This document shows positions 26,725 through 36,096 of a stretch of 64,000 nucleotides of DNA, piece after piece. The stretch comes from Lachnospiraceae bacterium (lineage in GTDB: Bacteria; Bacillota; Clostridia; Lachnospirales; Lachnospiraceae): assembly GCA_013316825.1 (NCBI GenBank), contig WSLY01000002.1, positions 62,001 to 126,000 of the forward strand, written 5' to 3'. Every line of letters begins with the position of its first letter. Position 1 is the stretch's first letter. The notes beneath the pieces are model-generated. The model was not told the DNA's origin, did no database searches, and worked only from the letters and a program-made list of their open reading frames with translations. The translations under genes were made by a program, and so were the position numbers.

Positions 26725-28718
26725 ATCTTTCTTTTTTCCCTGCCCGATACAATGGTGCGGCTGCTCCAGTTTACCAGCTCCGCTCCTGATATCTGGTCCC
26801 TTGCCATCATGCCGACACGATACTCGCCGGCAGGAAGCGGATTTGCAAACCTCACATAGAAGCCGCAAAGTCCCACGTTGACCTGATCCATATTTTTTTC
26901 CAAATCAGAGCGGTACTGCTCCGTAAAATCCATGATGTAAACCGTATCCGGCTCCTTTATTTTCTTAAATAGCAATTGTTTTTTAAAGCAGGCATTATCG
27001 CTGCCAAGCACTACCGCATAGCCGTTCAGCCTCTCCTTATCCGCATACTCTATCCGCAGCAGCAGGCACTCGTCCGCACGCGCCTTTGACAAATCCATTG
27101 CCGGCTCATGCTCCCGCGTATCCTCAAGCAATATCCCTTCCTCAAAGGCAGGCTTAATCGCCGTATCCAGCACGCTTCCATTCAGCCATTCGTGATAGTA
27201 GGGGTCTTTACCCTCCAGCGCCGGATGACGCTCATACAGCAGATTCCGCTCCCCCATCAGGCGCTTTACCTTTTCTTCCGTCTCGTCCAAGCCGCGGCTC
27301 AAGGATTCGTGATGCAGCAGATACCCGCTGTTTATCACAACATTCTGATACCCCAGCTCATACAGGGTAAAACATAAATCCACATCATTAAACGCCACCT
27401 TCAGCTTTTCACAGAAGCCGCCTGCCTCTCCAAAAACCGTCCGGCGCAGCATCAGGCAGGCGCCCGTCACCGCCAGCATATTCCAGACGCCCCTGTTTCT
27501 TCCGTCATAATAACAGTCAGAGTCTTTGAGACACTGCAGCTTGTGGGTGGGACCCAGCGCAATATTAGTAACGCCTGCATGTTGAATCCGTTCGGAATCC
27601 GGATAGAGCAGCTTATAGCCGACCGCTCCTGTCCACGGCTGCATCGCTTTTTGCACCATCGCCTCCATAAAACCTGTCGCCCGCGCCTCAATATCGTCAT
27701 TTAAAAACAACAGCAGATTTCCCTTTGCCGCTTCCGCCCCCAAATTGCACATATGAGAAAAGTTAAATTCCATCGGCTTATATAAGTAAACGGCTCTGTG
27801 CAAGTGCGCCCTGTGCTCCTGATTCAGCCTGTCAATCTCCCTGCCGACTGCTTTTCTGCTCTGCTCACAGCTCCCGTTGTCTACCACAATAATCTCAAAA
27901 TCCGTGCTCTCCACCGTGCCGCACAGCGTCTCCAGACATTGCTTTAACACGGACACATTATCCTTGGAGGGGATAATCACGGATACCAAGGTATTTGGGG
28001 GTATACTGCCTGCCGTCTCTTCCCTTCCTGCCCAGCCTGCAATGTTCGCCGCGTCTGTCTCCTCCCTGACCGCTATCCGTTTTCCGCTTCTGCCCTCCTC
28101 CGGCAAATCCCAGTGCTCCAGACGATGATAAAAGATACCGTTTACATGAGCTATGGTTTTACAGCCCTTGGTAAAGCCGCCGGCAAGCGCCACCAGCTTG
28201 TCATGGCACAATCCCTCGTCCCTGCATTCCTCTTCGGTAAGCTGTTCAAAAAGACTTCTGCGCACAGCTACTGCGCTCCCCAGATAATCCCTGCACAGAT
28301 AAGAATCCGGAGACCAGCAGGGCTTCAGCCAAGGCGTAGCGTACACTTTCTTTTTTACTATCACGTCCTCGTCCCCATAGGCAAGCAGCACCTCGGGATT
28401 TTGGGCAAAAAACCACTCCATCCGCTCTTGGGCGTCCTGACTGAAGCAGCCTCCCGCAAAGGCAAGCAGCACCACCTCAGGAGGCGCCTGCTCTGCCTCC
28501 CTGTTCTTCCGACTGCCTGTGCCTTTTATCTCTGCGCCGTCCGCACCTGCTTCTTGCGCACAGACCTTTTGTCCGGTATTTTGTGCCTCCTCTTCTGCTG
28601 CCTGTTCCATCTCCCGCACCCAGGCATTATAATCCAGTATATACCGTTTCCTTTTTTTTTCGTACCTTATGTCAAACAGCTTTTCAAACCGCTGCCTGAC
28701 GGCTTTTTTCAATTCCAA
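26703..28718 (-). CDS. Family 2 glycosyltransferase with partial first domain and beta-rich C-terminus
   Basis: A 671-residue protein. Residues about 80-220 resemble only the second half of a GT2 domain (LLAYGDEDVI, PDSYLCRDYLGSAVAVRR). A complete GT2 domain follows at about 245-490: VSVIIPSKDNVSVLKQCLETL, VVDNGS, LLFLNDDIEA and FNDVDLCFTLYELGY. Residues 560-671 form a beta-rich region (LLRIEYADKERLNGYAVVLGS, GFYVRFANPLPAGEYRVGM) that may bind glycan. The start is a TTG at 28718, with GGGAGG eight bases upstream. The final codons lie in repeat copy B. It lies immediately downstream of the WbdD-like gene, so a related acceptor is likely. Confidence 0.82.
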   Translation of the reverse strand: MELKKAVRQRFEKLFDIRYEKKRKRYILDYNAWVREMEQAAEEEAQNTGQKVCAQEAGADGAEIKGTGSRKNREAEQAPPEVVLLAFAGGCFSQDAQERMEWFFAQNPEVLLAYGDEDVIVKKKVYATPWLKPCWSPDSYLCRDYLGSAVAVRRSLFEQLTEEECRDEGLCHDKLVALAGGFTKGCKTIAHVNGIFYHRLEHWDLPEEGRSGKRIAVREETDAANIAGWAGREETAGSIPPNTLVSVIIPSKDNVSVLKQCLETLCGTVESTDFEIIVVDNGSCEQSRKAVGREIDRLNQEHRAHLHRAVYLYKPMEFNFSHMCNLGAEAAKGNLLLFLNDDIEARATGFMEAMVQKAMQPWTGAVGYKLLYPDSERIQHAGVTNIALGPTHKLQCLKDSDCYYDGRNRGVWNMLAVTGACLMLRRTVFGEAGGFCEKLKVAFNDVDLCFTLYELGYQNVVINSGYLLHHESLSRGLDETEEKVKRLMGERNLLYERHPALEGKDPYYHEWLNGSVLDTAIKPAFEEGILLEDTREHEPAMDLSKARADECLLLRIEYADKERLNGYAVVLGSDNACFKKQLLFKKIKEPDTVYIMDFTEQYRSDLEKNMDQVNVGLCGFYVRFANPLPAGEYRVGMMARDQISGAELVNWSSRTIVSGREKRKIGDCETQ

Positions 28719-28733
28719 AGAGAGCGCCTCCCG

Positions 28734-30764
28734 TCAAATCAGTTTTTTGGCGGCTGCCGCAATATCCTCCGCCACGGACTCAGGCAGCCTCGCCACCTGC
28801 ATTTTCACATGAAGTATATTTTCCTTCTGCCGCGCAAGCGACCCCGTTTTTACATAAAGATTAGGGTCCTTCGCAGAAAAGACAAACCCGGAAGTCTGCT
28901 TCAAGGGCTTTCCATTGGTATAAAATACCTTTTTATTCCCAAGCGGCACCTCTTTTCCATTGAAGGTAAGCTCCTCAATCCGCACCACGCAGGATTCCAT
29001 GGACGGGTCAATCCGGCAGACTTCCACATCGCCGCCCACTCTAAGCTCTAACTCCACCTCATGATCGTTCGGGTACATCTCATACGCAAAGTAGGATTCC
29101 TGCTCCGAAAAGCCGCCGCCCTTATCCTCGTATACCTGCACCCTGTCGGGAACGCTTATAGGCTGTATCGCCCTGCGCTTTAACAGACCAAGAATTTCTG
29201 CCATCGCCTTATTCTTTCCTGTCACAAAGCCCTGAAAATCCTTTTCCTGCTCCCTGTAATACGCAGCCTCCGCGTCCGTAATCCCCAGTTCCTCCAATAT
29301 CCTGCTTACATCCAGCTTATCCCGCCTCTTATCCTCTAACAGATAACAGTAAACGGCTCTAAAAGCCAGCTCCTTCACATCCATCGCCTTGCCGAAGGTC
29401 CACTCATAGTCGATGACGCTCCAAACCTCCTCCTGCACTACAATGTTGCCAAAGGTCAAATCAAAATCTGCAACAGGAAATTCCGGATTGTACCCTGTCC
29501 GCTCCACATACTGCCGAAACAAAGCGCAAAATCCCTCCATATCCTCCTTTTCAAGGCACTCATCCAAAAGCTCCGACAAAAGCCTGCCTTCCAGAAATTC
29601 AAAGGAATCCCATATTTTGCCGTTCTCCTCGCAGAGCTCACACTTGTTGATTATCAGACTGCCGCCCTGATAGCGCGCAAGAAGATTTTGATATGCAACA
29701 GGCATCTCGCGGATATGCTCCTTCGCCTCCTCGCACAGAGGGTACTTTCTGACTTCCGCATTTCCCTTCTTATCCCTGCGGATTTCTGTTCGTATCCGGT
29801 ACTCCGGCGCCCTGTCGTTGGAATACTTGGTGTATTTTATATCAAAGTCATCGCCTATAATCACTTCATAGGAATTGGCAAACACAGAAAAAAGCGCATC
29901 CTCCACAATGCCGTCAAAGGCTGCGCGCTCATCAAAAAGAAGCAGCCTGTCCCTGTCGAAGTAACGCATGTTATTGGATAATTCGCCACGCCCCGGCAGA
30001 TAGGCATCCGAGTACAAAGTCGTCATAAACTTGTAATCGGGGTAAGGATAATAGAAATGGTATTTTTTCACGCCGCAGGCAGCAAAAATCTTTTCCAGCC
30101 CATTTCGCGAAAAAGTCCTGACCCCGCCGCCGTCCGCATAATTTTCTATGCCGGAAAACCACGTTCCCAGATGGTCTTCCTTACAGCCTGCAAAATATTT
30201 GAGCCCGTATTTATTTTCAATGGCTATCACCGCCCTGCCGCCTTTTTTCAAATGCTTCAGTACGATGGATAAAAACTCCTCAAAGGGCTTTTCCTTCCCC
30301 ATATAGCTCTGCCCGTACTCAAAAACCCCAATCAGAAAAATATAATCAAAATCCGCAGGCAAATCAGGCTCAATATCCTTAAAATTGCCCACATGTATCG
30401 TCACGTTGTCACATCCGCTGTGCCTGTAGGCATTTATCATGCTGCGCTTCTTCGACAAATCCACGCAGACCACCTCGCCTGCCTTGCGGGAGAGCGCACC
30501 TGTAATGGCACCGCAGCCGCTTCCTATCTCCAGCACCTTTGCGCCCGCCTTCATGGGAATCCAGTCCACAATATTTTCACGAAGCGGAGAAAGATGATAG
30601 AGCACCGGCCAGCTTGCGCGCTCTTCTATCACCTTCTGGTATTCTGCCTGCGCGTAATTTTTCGCAATCTCTAACAGCTCGTCCTCCACCTTGCCGTCGG
30701 AGTACAAATCCTCGCCGCCGTAATGGTTCAGATTCAGCGTTACCTTTCCAATCTGCTCTGTCAT
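28734..30764 (-). CDS. WbdD-like methyltransferase-kinase, putative glycan chain terminator
   Basis: A 676-residue, probably bifunctional protein. Residues about 55-210 are a class I SAM methyltransferase (motif I LEIGSGCG at 78-85, then CVDLSKKRS and YIFLIGVFEYG). Residues about 290-480 look like an aminoglycoside-kinase/protein-kinase-like fold with catalytic loop DFDLTFGN (Asp433 or Asp435, Asn440) and metal-binding VIDYEW (Asp452). Residues 560-676 are beta-rich. The combination and order are those of E. coli WbdD, which phosphorylates and methylates the end of O9a polymannan. Directly downstream of the Wzt gene, it fits chain-length termination before export. The ATG at 30764 follows GGAGAG. 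The role is inferred from architecture and context. Confidence 0.7.
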   Translation of the reverse strand: MTEQIGKVTLNLNHYGGEDLYSDGKVEDELLEIAKNYAQAEYQKVIEERASWPVLYHLSPLRENIVDWIPMKAGAKVLEIGSGCGAITGALSRKAGEVVCVDLSKKRSMINAYRHSGCDNVTIHVGNFKDIEPDLPADFDYIFLIGVFEYGQSYMGKEKPFEEFLSIVLKHLKKGGRAVIAIENKYGLKYFAGCKEDHLGTWFSGIENYADGGGVRTFSRNGLEKIFAACGVKKYHFYYPYPDYKFMTTLYSDAYLPGRGELSNNMRYFDRDRLLLFDERAAFDGIVEDALFSVFANSYEVIIGDDFDIKYTKYSNDRAPEYRIRTEIRRDKKGNAEVRKYPLCEEAKEHIREMPVAYQNLLARYQGGSLIINKCELCEENGKIWDSFEFLEGRLLSELLDECLEKEDMEGFCALFRQYVERTGYNPEFPVADFDLTFGNIVVQEEVWSVIDYEWTFGKAMDVKELAFRAVYCYLLEDKRRDKLDVSRILEELGITDAEAAYYREQEKDFQGFVTGKNKAMAEILGLLKRRAIQPISVPDRVQVYEDKGGGFSEQESYFAYEMYPNDHEVELELRVGGDVEVCRIDPSMESCVVRIEELTFNGKEVPLGNKKVFYTNGKPLKQTSGFVFSAKDPNLYVKTGSLARQKENILHVKMQVARLPESVAEDIAAAAKKLI

Positions 30765-30778
30765 GACGCTCTCCTTTC

Positions 30779-32071
30779 CTACGCCTCATGCCTGTAGGGT
30801 ATAATACGTGCCTCCGCATCCGCCGCTTCGCGGACCGCGACCTTAGAATCCATATCGTAGAAGCCCACCGTGTCCTTGTCCGATATTACCGTGATATTCA
30901 ACACGTCGTAGAGTCGGTGATAGACTTTAAAATCGCTGCCGTCATAACCGGTTACGCCAAGGGACAGCAGATATTCGCCACCCTGCAGGCTCATCTTCTG
31001 CGTAAAAGTCACTTCCTTTACACTGCCCTTCCGCACCGGCTCTAAAAACGCCTTTTCTAACATACTGTTGGTGCCCGTAATCTCCGTTCCTTTCACGTTT
31101 TTAAAAGAAAAAGCAAAGATAGGCGCCACAATTCTTTCATGGAACTTCACCTTCACATGAATAGTAAATTCCGAGCCCTTTATCACGGCGGTGGTCCTGA
31201 CATTCTTTTCGTCCGTAATATAAAATTCCGTCATTTCCGCCTGCTTTGTGCCATACTCTAAAAGCTCCGGATTGACGGCGCCCTCCGGCAGGACCGTGTT
31301 AATCTCCTGCTCGGTCTCGTCCGGCAGCTCATACTGCCCTACCAGCACGCGCTTAAAGGCATCTATCATCTCTTTTGGACTGCCGTCCCCTAAAAGCTGT
31401 CCCTGATTGAGCAGATACACCCTGTCGCAGTATTTGCTGATGCTGCTCAAATCATGGCTGACAAAGACAATGGTCTTGCCCAGTTTTTTAAATTCCTCAA
31501 ACTTCTGATAGCATTTTGCCTGAAAGAAGACGTCTCCTACCGACAAAGCCTCGTCCACTATCAGGATTTCCGGCTCTATGTTGATTGCCACGGCAAAAGC
31601 AAGGCGGACGAACATACCGCTGGAGTAGGTCTTTACCGGCTGGTACACATAATCGCCAATATCCGCAAACTTTAAAATTTCCGGCAGCTTCGCATCGATT
31701 TCCTTCTCCGAAAAACCCATCATCGTGCCGTTTAAATATACGTTTTCAATGCCGTTGTATTCCATATTAAAGCCTGCGCCCAGCTCTAACAGGGCGGAAA
31801 TGCGCCCGTTTACGATTACTTCCCCCTCCGTCTGGTTGAGCACGCCGGTAATGATTTTTAAGATAGTGGACTTGCCGGAGCCGTTCGTCCCGATAATACC
31901 CACTGTCTCACCCTGCATAATCTCCATGCTCACGCCGTTTAAGGCATAATGCTCCTTATGCCTGTTTTTTGCCAGTCCAAACGCCTCTTTGAATCTGTCC
32001 GAAGGCTTATCATACAGCTTATATATTTTTTTGACATTCTCGACCTTAATTGCCGGTTGTCTTTCTTCCAT
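30779..32071 (-). CDS. wzt: ABC transporter ATPase for polysaccharide export, with C-terminal Wzt domain
   Basis: ATPase partner of the adjacent Wzm permease; exports lipid-linked glycan to the outer face of the membrane. Walker A GTNGSGKS (61-68), signature YSSGMFVRL and Walker B ILIVDEA are present, with the His switch in VSHDLSS. Residues about 255-430 form an additional C-terminal beta-sandwich region (IHVKVKFHERIVAPIFAFSFKN, GTNSML, GEYLLSLGVTGYDG) of the Wzt_C type, which in O9a-like systems recognises the terminated chain end. The ATG at 32071 follows GGGAG; another ATG 12 bases earlier also has GAGG upstream. It has 430 residues. It lies between Wzm and the WbdD-like gene. Confidence 0.9.
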   Translation of the reverse strand: MEERQPAIKVENVKKIYKLYDKPSDRFKEAFGLAKNRHKEHYALNGVSMEIMQGETVGIIGTNGSGKSTILKIITGVLNQTEGEVIVNGRISALLELGAGFNMEYNGIENVYLNGTMMGFSEKEIDAKLPEILKFADIGDYVYQPVKTYSSGMFVRLAFAVAINIEPEILIVDEALSVGDVFFQAKCYQKFEEFKKLGKTIVFVSHDLSSISKYCDRVYLLNQGQLLGDGSPKEMIDAFKRVLVGQYELPDETEQEINTVLPEGAVNPELLEYGTKQAEMTEFYITDEKNVRTTAVIKGSEFTIHVKVKFHERIVAPIFAFSFKNVKGTEITGTNSMLEKAFLEPVRKGSVKEVTFTQKMSLQGGEYLLSLGVTGYDGSDFKVYHRLYDVLNITVISDKDTVGFYDMDSKVAVREAADAEARIIPYRHEA

Positions 32072-32160
32072 GCCTGCTCCCATCTGCGCCTCTTTACGCG
32101 CATATTGCAAATCCGCCATATTGCAAATCAACCCACAATGCCGCGCAAAACTGCCGCATT

Positions 32161-33153
32161 TTACAGCACATCCGCAAAATGTACCTTGAGCTTTTTAAAT
32201 ATCAGCGCGCCCACGCCGAACAGAACCACCGTGATAATCCAGAAATACATGGTAGAAAAGAAATCCTCCCAAAACCATGAATGTTCATAAATGGCGCTGC
32301 GGTAGCCGTTGACAATATATACCATGGGATTCAGCTTTAAAAACACCGCCCAGCCGGAGCTTATCGCGCCAAAATCCCACATAATCGGCGTCGCCCACAT
32401 ACCCACCTGCAGAATAATATTGATTATCTGCGAAATATCCCGCATAAACACAACAAGCGCGCAGGTAGAATAGCTCAACGCCAGCACCAGCACAAAGGTG
32501 CAGATACTGTAATAGACCACCTGCAGCGTGTACACCGTCGGAAAATATCCGTAAAAACAGGCAATCACCAACAGGATGCCCACGAAGAAAACATGGACAA
32601 ACGTCGCACCGATTATCTTTATAATAGGCAGTACACTAATTTTAAATACCACCTTTTTTACAAGATAATTGTATTCCAGCAGCGCCATGGTGCCATTTGT
32701 CCACGCCTCATTAAAATAAAACCAAGGCACCAGCCCCGCCGTCAAAAAAAGCACAAAGGGAATCTCTTCCCCGCCGCGCATTGCCCTGCCGGCGCCGTTC
32801 ATAATGACGTCAAACACCAGCCAGTACATGACTACCGTGACTACCGGCTGCACCAGCGCCCAGATAACGCCAAAAAAAGAACCCGCATACCGCTTCTTAA
32901 AATCATTTTTTGCCAGCTTCCAGATAAGCCGTCTGCTGTGGTACAGCTCCAGCGGCAGGCTGGTTATTTTATCATACAAAAGTCCGAACAATACGCAGGA
33001 GACTACAATTACCCCGCAGGAAACCGCTTTTTTTAAAAGCTCCTCCTGCCGGTCCGCCAGCGGATTGTGATGTATCACAATGATGGCTGCCATAATCGCC
33101 GCCAGCCCGCAGAATATTATAATTCCGGTTCTTTTGGAAATCTTACTCTTCAT
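32161..33153 (-). CDS. wzm: ABC-2 type polysaccharide export permease
   Basis: Membrane component of the exporter, 330 residues. Two extra helices lie at the N-terminus (IIIFCGLAAIMAAIIVI, AVSCGVIVVSCVLFGLL), then the Wzm core starts at LIWKLAKNDFKKRYAGSFFGVIWALVQPVV, the conserved cytoplasmic helix and first membrane segment. FFVGILLVIACFYGYFP and the MRDISQIINIILQVGMWATPIMW segment are typical of ABC-2 permeases of O-antigen and teichoic acid exporters. It ends in IFKKLKVHFADVL. The ATG at 33153 follows CGAGGAAG. It is placed 89 bases before its ATPase. Confidence 0.92.
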   Translation of the reverse strand: MKSKISKRTGIIIFCGLAAIMAAIIVIHHNPLADRQEELLKKAVSCGVIVVSCVLFGLLYDKITSLPLELYHSRRLIWKLAKNDFKKRYAGSFFGVIWALVQPVVTVVMYWLVFDVIMNGAGRAMRGGEEIPFVLFLTAGLVPWFYFNEAWTNGTMALLEYNYLVKKVVFKISVLPIIKIIGATFVHVFFVGILLVIACFYGYFPTVYTLQVVYYSICTFVLVLALSYSTCALVVFMRDISQIINIILQVGMWATPIMWDFGAISSGWAVFLKLNPMVYIVNGYRSAIYEHSWFWEDFFSTMYFWIITVVLFGVGALIFKKLKVHFADVL

Positions 33154-33185
33154 GCTTCCTCGTATTCCGCCGCACAAACGGCAAT

Positions 33186-33749
33186 TTAATCCGCCATATT
33201 TTTTGTGTATTCGCTAAAGCTGCCCCATTTCGTGTCACGCTCCGATAAAATCAGCTCCACACCCTCCTGCAGGGGCCAGTCCACCTTAATATCCGCATCG
33301 TTCCACATCAGCCCGCCTTCATCGCCCGGATGGTAAAAATCCGTACATTTGTAGCAGAACTCCGCATATTCCGAAAGCACCAGAAAACCATGTGCAAAAT
33401 GCTTCGGCACAAAAAACTGCTTTTTATTTTCCTCCGAAAGAACGATGCCATACCACTTGCCAAAAGTAGGAGAGCCTGCGCGCAAATCCACCGCCACGTC
33501 AAACACCTCTCCCTTTATGACTCTGACTAACTTTCCCTGTGGAAATTCCTTCTGAAAATGCAGCCCCCTCAAAACGCCCCGCTTGGATGCCGACTGGTTG
33601 TCCTGCACAAATATCTCATCGATACCGGCTTCCTTGTAATCGTTATACTGATAAGTCTCCATGAAATACCCCCGCGCATCCCCGAAAACCTGCGGCGTAA
33701 TCACCTTAAGCCCTTCTATCCCACATGTCTCAACCGTAATCTTTCCCAT
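33186..33749 (-). CDS. rfbC: dTDP-4-dehydrorhamnose 3,5-epimerase
   Basis: Cupin-fold epimerase acting on dTDP-4-keto-6-deoxy-D-glucose. DARGYFMETYQYNDY, QDNQSASKRGVLRGLHFQ (with catalytic His), VFDVAVDLRAGSPTFGKW and FVPKHFAHGFLVLSE match RmlC closely. It has 187 residues, the usual length. The ATG at 33749 follows GGGAAAG. It is separated from rfbA and rfbB by a muramidase gene, and no rfbD (rmlD) reductase gene is seen in the window. dTDP-L-rhamnose would thus need RmlD from elsewhere. Confidence 0.95.
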   Translation of the reverse strand: MGKITVETCGIEGLKVITPQVFGDARGYFMETYQYNDYKEAGIDEIFVQDNQSASKRGVLRGLHFQKEFPQGKLVRVIKGEVFDVAVDLRAGSPTFGKWYGIVLSEENKKQFFVPKHFAHGFLVLSEYAEFCYKCTDFYHPGDEGGLMWNDADIKVDWPLQEGVELILSERDTKWGSFSEYTKNMAD

Positions 33750-33778
33750 CTTTCTTTCCCTTTCCACCTTTGTTTTTA

Positions 33779-33812
33779 CCGGCAATTGTGAAACTCCGAT
33801 TTGTGCAAGCCG
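33779..33812. repeat. Short dispersed repeat, copy C
   Basis: CCGGCAATTGTGAAACTCC followed by GATTTGTGCAAGCCG matches copy A in its first half and copy B in the CTCCGA-TTGTGCA part. It lies between rfbC and the shorter muramidase gene. Confidence 0.5.
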
Positions 33813-33816
33813 ATTT

Positions 33817-35070
33817 TTAATATCCCATATAACTGATGTTCATATCCACATTGCCGCTGATGCCGTTCACACTGCCCTTGGAGGTGTACTGCCACATCTG
33901 GTAATAGCCCTGATACAGCGGCGCACTGCGGTACTCCGCAAGCCAAATCACAAAATCCTCCAAAAATGCTGTTTCCAGATTTTTGTTGTACCAGTTGCGG
34001 CTTGCATAAACGCCCGCCTCGAAGCCTGCGTTTTCCACGGTGGTACAAAACGCTTCACATACGGCGGTCCGGCGCTCCACGCTTAAGGAATCCGCCCTGC
34101 CCTCGCCGCCTGCGCCTTCCGTGTCAATAAAGACAGGATAGGTAAGCTCGTAGTCCCGAATCAGGCTGACTACCATACTCGCCTCCTCAACCGCCTCAAC
34201 CTCATTGACCGCCTGCGTAAAGAAATACACGCCCACCTGCAGCCCCGCCGCTGTAGCGCCTCTGATATTCTGCTCAAAATAGGGGTCCTCCACAAGACTT
34301 CCCGTCACGCTTCCCCGATAACCGCAGCGGATAATCACAAAATCAATGCCGTCGTTTTTAACCTTATCCCAGTCAATTTCTCCCTGCCATTTCGACACGT
34401 CGATTCCTAAAGAGGCTGTTCCCGAAACCGTCTGCGCGCCCTTGATTTCCGACTTGTCCGCATCGTCCACCGCCTGCGCGGTATCTTCCGCCTGTGCATC
34501 GATTTCGTCTTCCGTCTTTATCAGAAGGGAAATATCCTCAATCACCAGATATTCCACCTTATCCTTCACCCTGACCTTGGTTGTGCCGCTCGGCACCTTG
34601 TAGCCCTCTATCGGCTTTAGGGATACCTCGTAATCTCCCGCAGCCAAGTCGCCGATATAGATGACGCCGTCCTTGTCCAAATCCTTGTAATCGCCCATAC
34701 CCTTAAGCGTCACATAAAAGCTTTCACCGCTCACAGGCTGATTGTCGCTGTCCACTACCTGAATACGCAAATCCTTTTCCACAGAAGTCACAATCAAGGA
34801 AAGACGGTTCTGCTCATTTTTCAGGTTTTCCAGAAACTCATTTTCCTCCGCGTCAAAAAAAGTCTCATCCCGCATAAAGGCGGACAAGTCATTCCCTATC
34901 TGTCCGTTTTCAAATACGGCGCCGGTGTTCTTTGGCGTCTCCTCAGACGATTCCGTCGCTTCTAAATTGCCCTGCCCCGAAGGTGTGTTCAAAAGCAGGA
35001 CTGTCAAAACAGTCAGAAGCCCAACGGAGACAGCCGCTAAAATTGTCAGTCTCTTTAATTTAGAGTCCAT
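33817..35070 (-). CDS. Membrane-anchored GH25 muramidase with Cna-B-like domain
   Basis: A 417-residue cell-wall hydrolase. A short cytoplasmic tail and one transmembrane helix ([20 protein letters not shown], 7-26) precede a SpaA/Cna-B-like domain (about 90-185: [31 protein letters not shown]). A linker follows, then GH25 lysozyme: [23 protein letters not shown], and [11 protein letters not shown] with the catalytic Asp/Glu. Its GH25 part is clearly paralogous to that of the 1,202-residue protein. The start is the ATG at 35070 (GAGG upstream), overlapping the end of rfbA by 11 bases, so it is translationally coupled. It may remodel peptidoglycan where the glycan is attached. Confidence 0.9.
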   Translation of the reverse strand: MDSKLKRLTILAAVSVGLLTVLTVLLLNTPSGQGNLEATESSEETPKNTGAVFENGQIGNDLSAFMRDETFFDAEENEFLENLKNEQNRLSLIVTSVEKDLRIQVVDSDNQPVSGESFYVTLKGMGDYKDLDKDGVIYIGDLAAGDYEVSLKPIEGYKVPSGTTKVRVKDKVEYLVIEDISLLIKTEDEIDAQAEDTAQAVDDADKSEIKGAQTVSGTASLGIDVSKWQGEIDWDKVKNDGIDFVIIRCGYRGSVTGSLVEDPYFEQNIRGATAAGLQVGVYFFTQAVNEVEAVEEASMVVSLIRDYELTYPVFIDTEGAGGEGRADSLSVERRTAVCEAFCTTVENAGFEAGVYASRNWYNKNLETAFLEDFVIWLAEYRSAPLYQGYYQMWQYTSKGSVNGISGNVDMNISYMGY

Positions 35071-35929
35071 TTGCAACCTCTACCAGATATTGTCCGTAGT
35101 TGGTCTTCATCAACGGTTCCGCCAGCTTTAAAAGCTGTTCCTTTGTGATAAAGCCTCTCTTATAAGCAATTTCCTCAATACAGGAAATATAAAGTCCCTG
35201 CCTTTTCTGGAAAGCCGCCACAAAATCAGAGGCATCCAAAAGTGCATCGTGATTTCCCGTATCCAGCCATGCAAAACCCCTTCCAAGGGTTTCCACATGA
35301 AGGGTTCCCCTGCGCAGATATTCGTTATTGATGCTCGTAATTTCAATTTCCCCTCTTGCGGACGGCTTTACGTTTCTCGCAATCTCTACCACATCATTGT
35401 CATAAAAATAAAGTCCGGGTACTGCGTAGTTGCTCTTTGGATTTTCCGGCTTTTCCTCAATAGAAAGCGCTTTTCCGCTTTCATCAAATTCCACCACGCC
35501 GTACTCCCTCGGATCCCTGACATAATAACCAAAAATGGTGGCGCCCTTTTCCCGCGCCGCTACTTCCCGCAGCACACGGGAAAAGCTCTGCCCGTAAAAG
35601 ATATTATCTCCCAAAACCAGCGCAACCCGATCCGTGCCGATAAAGTCCGCCCCGATAATAAAGGCATCTGCAAGTCCTCTGGGCTGCTCCTGCACCGCAT
35701 AGGACAGCTTCATGCCAAGCTGCGCTCCATCACCCAAAAGCTCTCTAAAGGTAGGTAAGTCCCGTGGCGTGGAAATAATAAGGATTTCACGGATACCCGC
35801 AAGCATGAGAATGGAAAGGGGATAATATATCATCGGCTTGTCATAGACCGGCATAATCTGTTTGGATATTGCTTTTGTCAGCGGGTAAAGTCTGGTGCCG
35901 GATCCTCCGGCAAGTATAATTCCTTTCAT
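35060..35929 (-). CDS. rfbA: Glucose-1-phosphate thymidylyltransferase
   Basis: Makes dTDP-glucose from dTTP and glucose-1-phosphate. [24 protein letters not shown] is the nucleotide-binding start, with [34 protein letters not shown] and [20 protein letters not shown] following, and [18 protein letters not shown] near the end. It has 289 residues, which is typical. The ATG at 35929 follows AAGGAG. It precedes the shorter muramidase gene with an 11-base overlap and follows rfbB after a terminator. Its product feeds RfbB. Confidence 0.96.
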   Translation of the reverse strand: MKGIILAGGSGTRLYPLTKAISKQIMPVYDKPMIYYPLSILMLAGIREILIISTPRDLPTFRELLGDGAQLGMKLSYAVQEQPRGLADAFIIGADFIGTDRVALVLGDNIFYGQSFSRVLREVAAREKGATIFGYYVRDPREYGVVEFDESGKALSIEEKPENPKSNYAVPGLYFYDNDVVEIARNVKPSARGEIEITSINNEYLRRGTLHVETLGRGFAWLDTGNHDALLDASDFVAAFQKRQGLYISCIEEIAYKRGFITKEQLLKLAEPLMKTNYGQYLVEVANGL

Positions 35930-36047
35930 ACATGTACTCCTTCTATTTGTATAAGGCAAAGCCGCGCCCTTTATCATTTCAGAGTCCTGCTTTGCCGCTT
36001 TACTGGTTATTATAGCATGTCTGGGGGAAATTGCATACCGAAATATG

Positions 36048-36078
36048 GAAAAAAGGAACGGCGCTAACCGTTCCCTTT
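36048..36078 (-). terminator. Rho-independent terminator after rfbB
   Basis: Minus-strand GGAACGG pairs with CCGTTCC (36055-36061 and 36068-36074) around a 6-base loop, and TTTTTT follows. It starts 19 bases after the rfbB stop and separates rfbB from rfbA, so rfbA must be read by another promoter or by read-through. Confidence 0.85.
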
Positions 36079-36096
36079 CTCAACATATGGTGCGGT

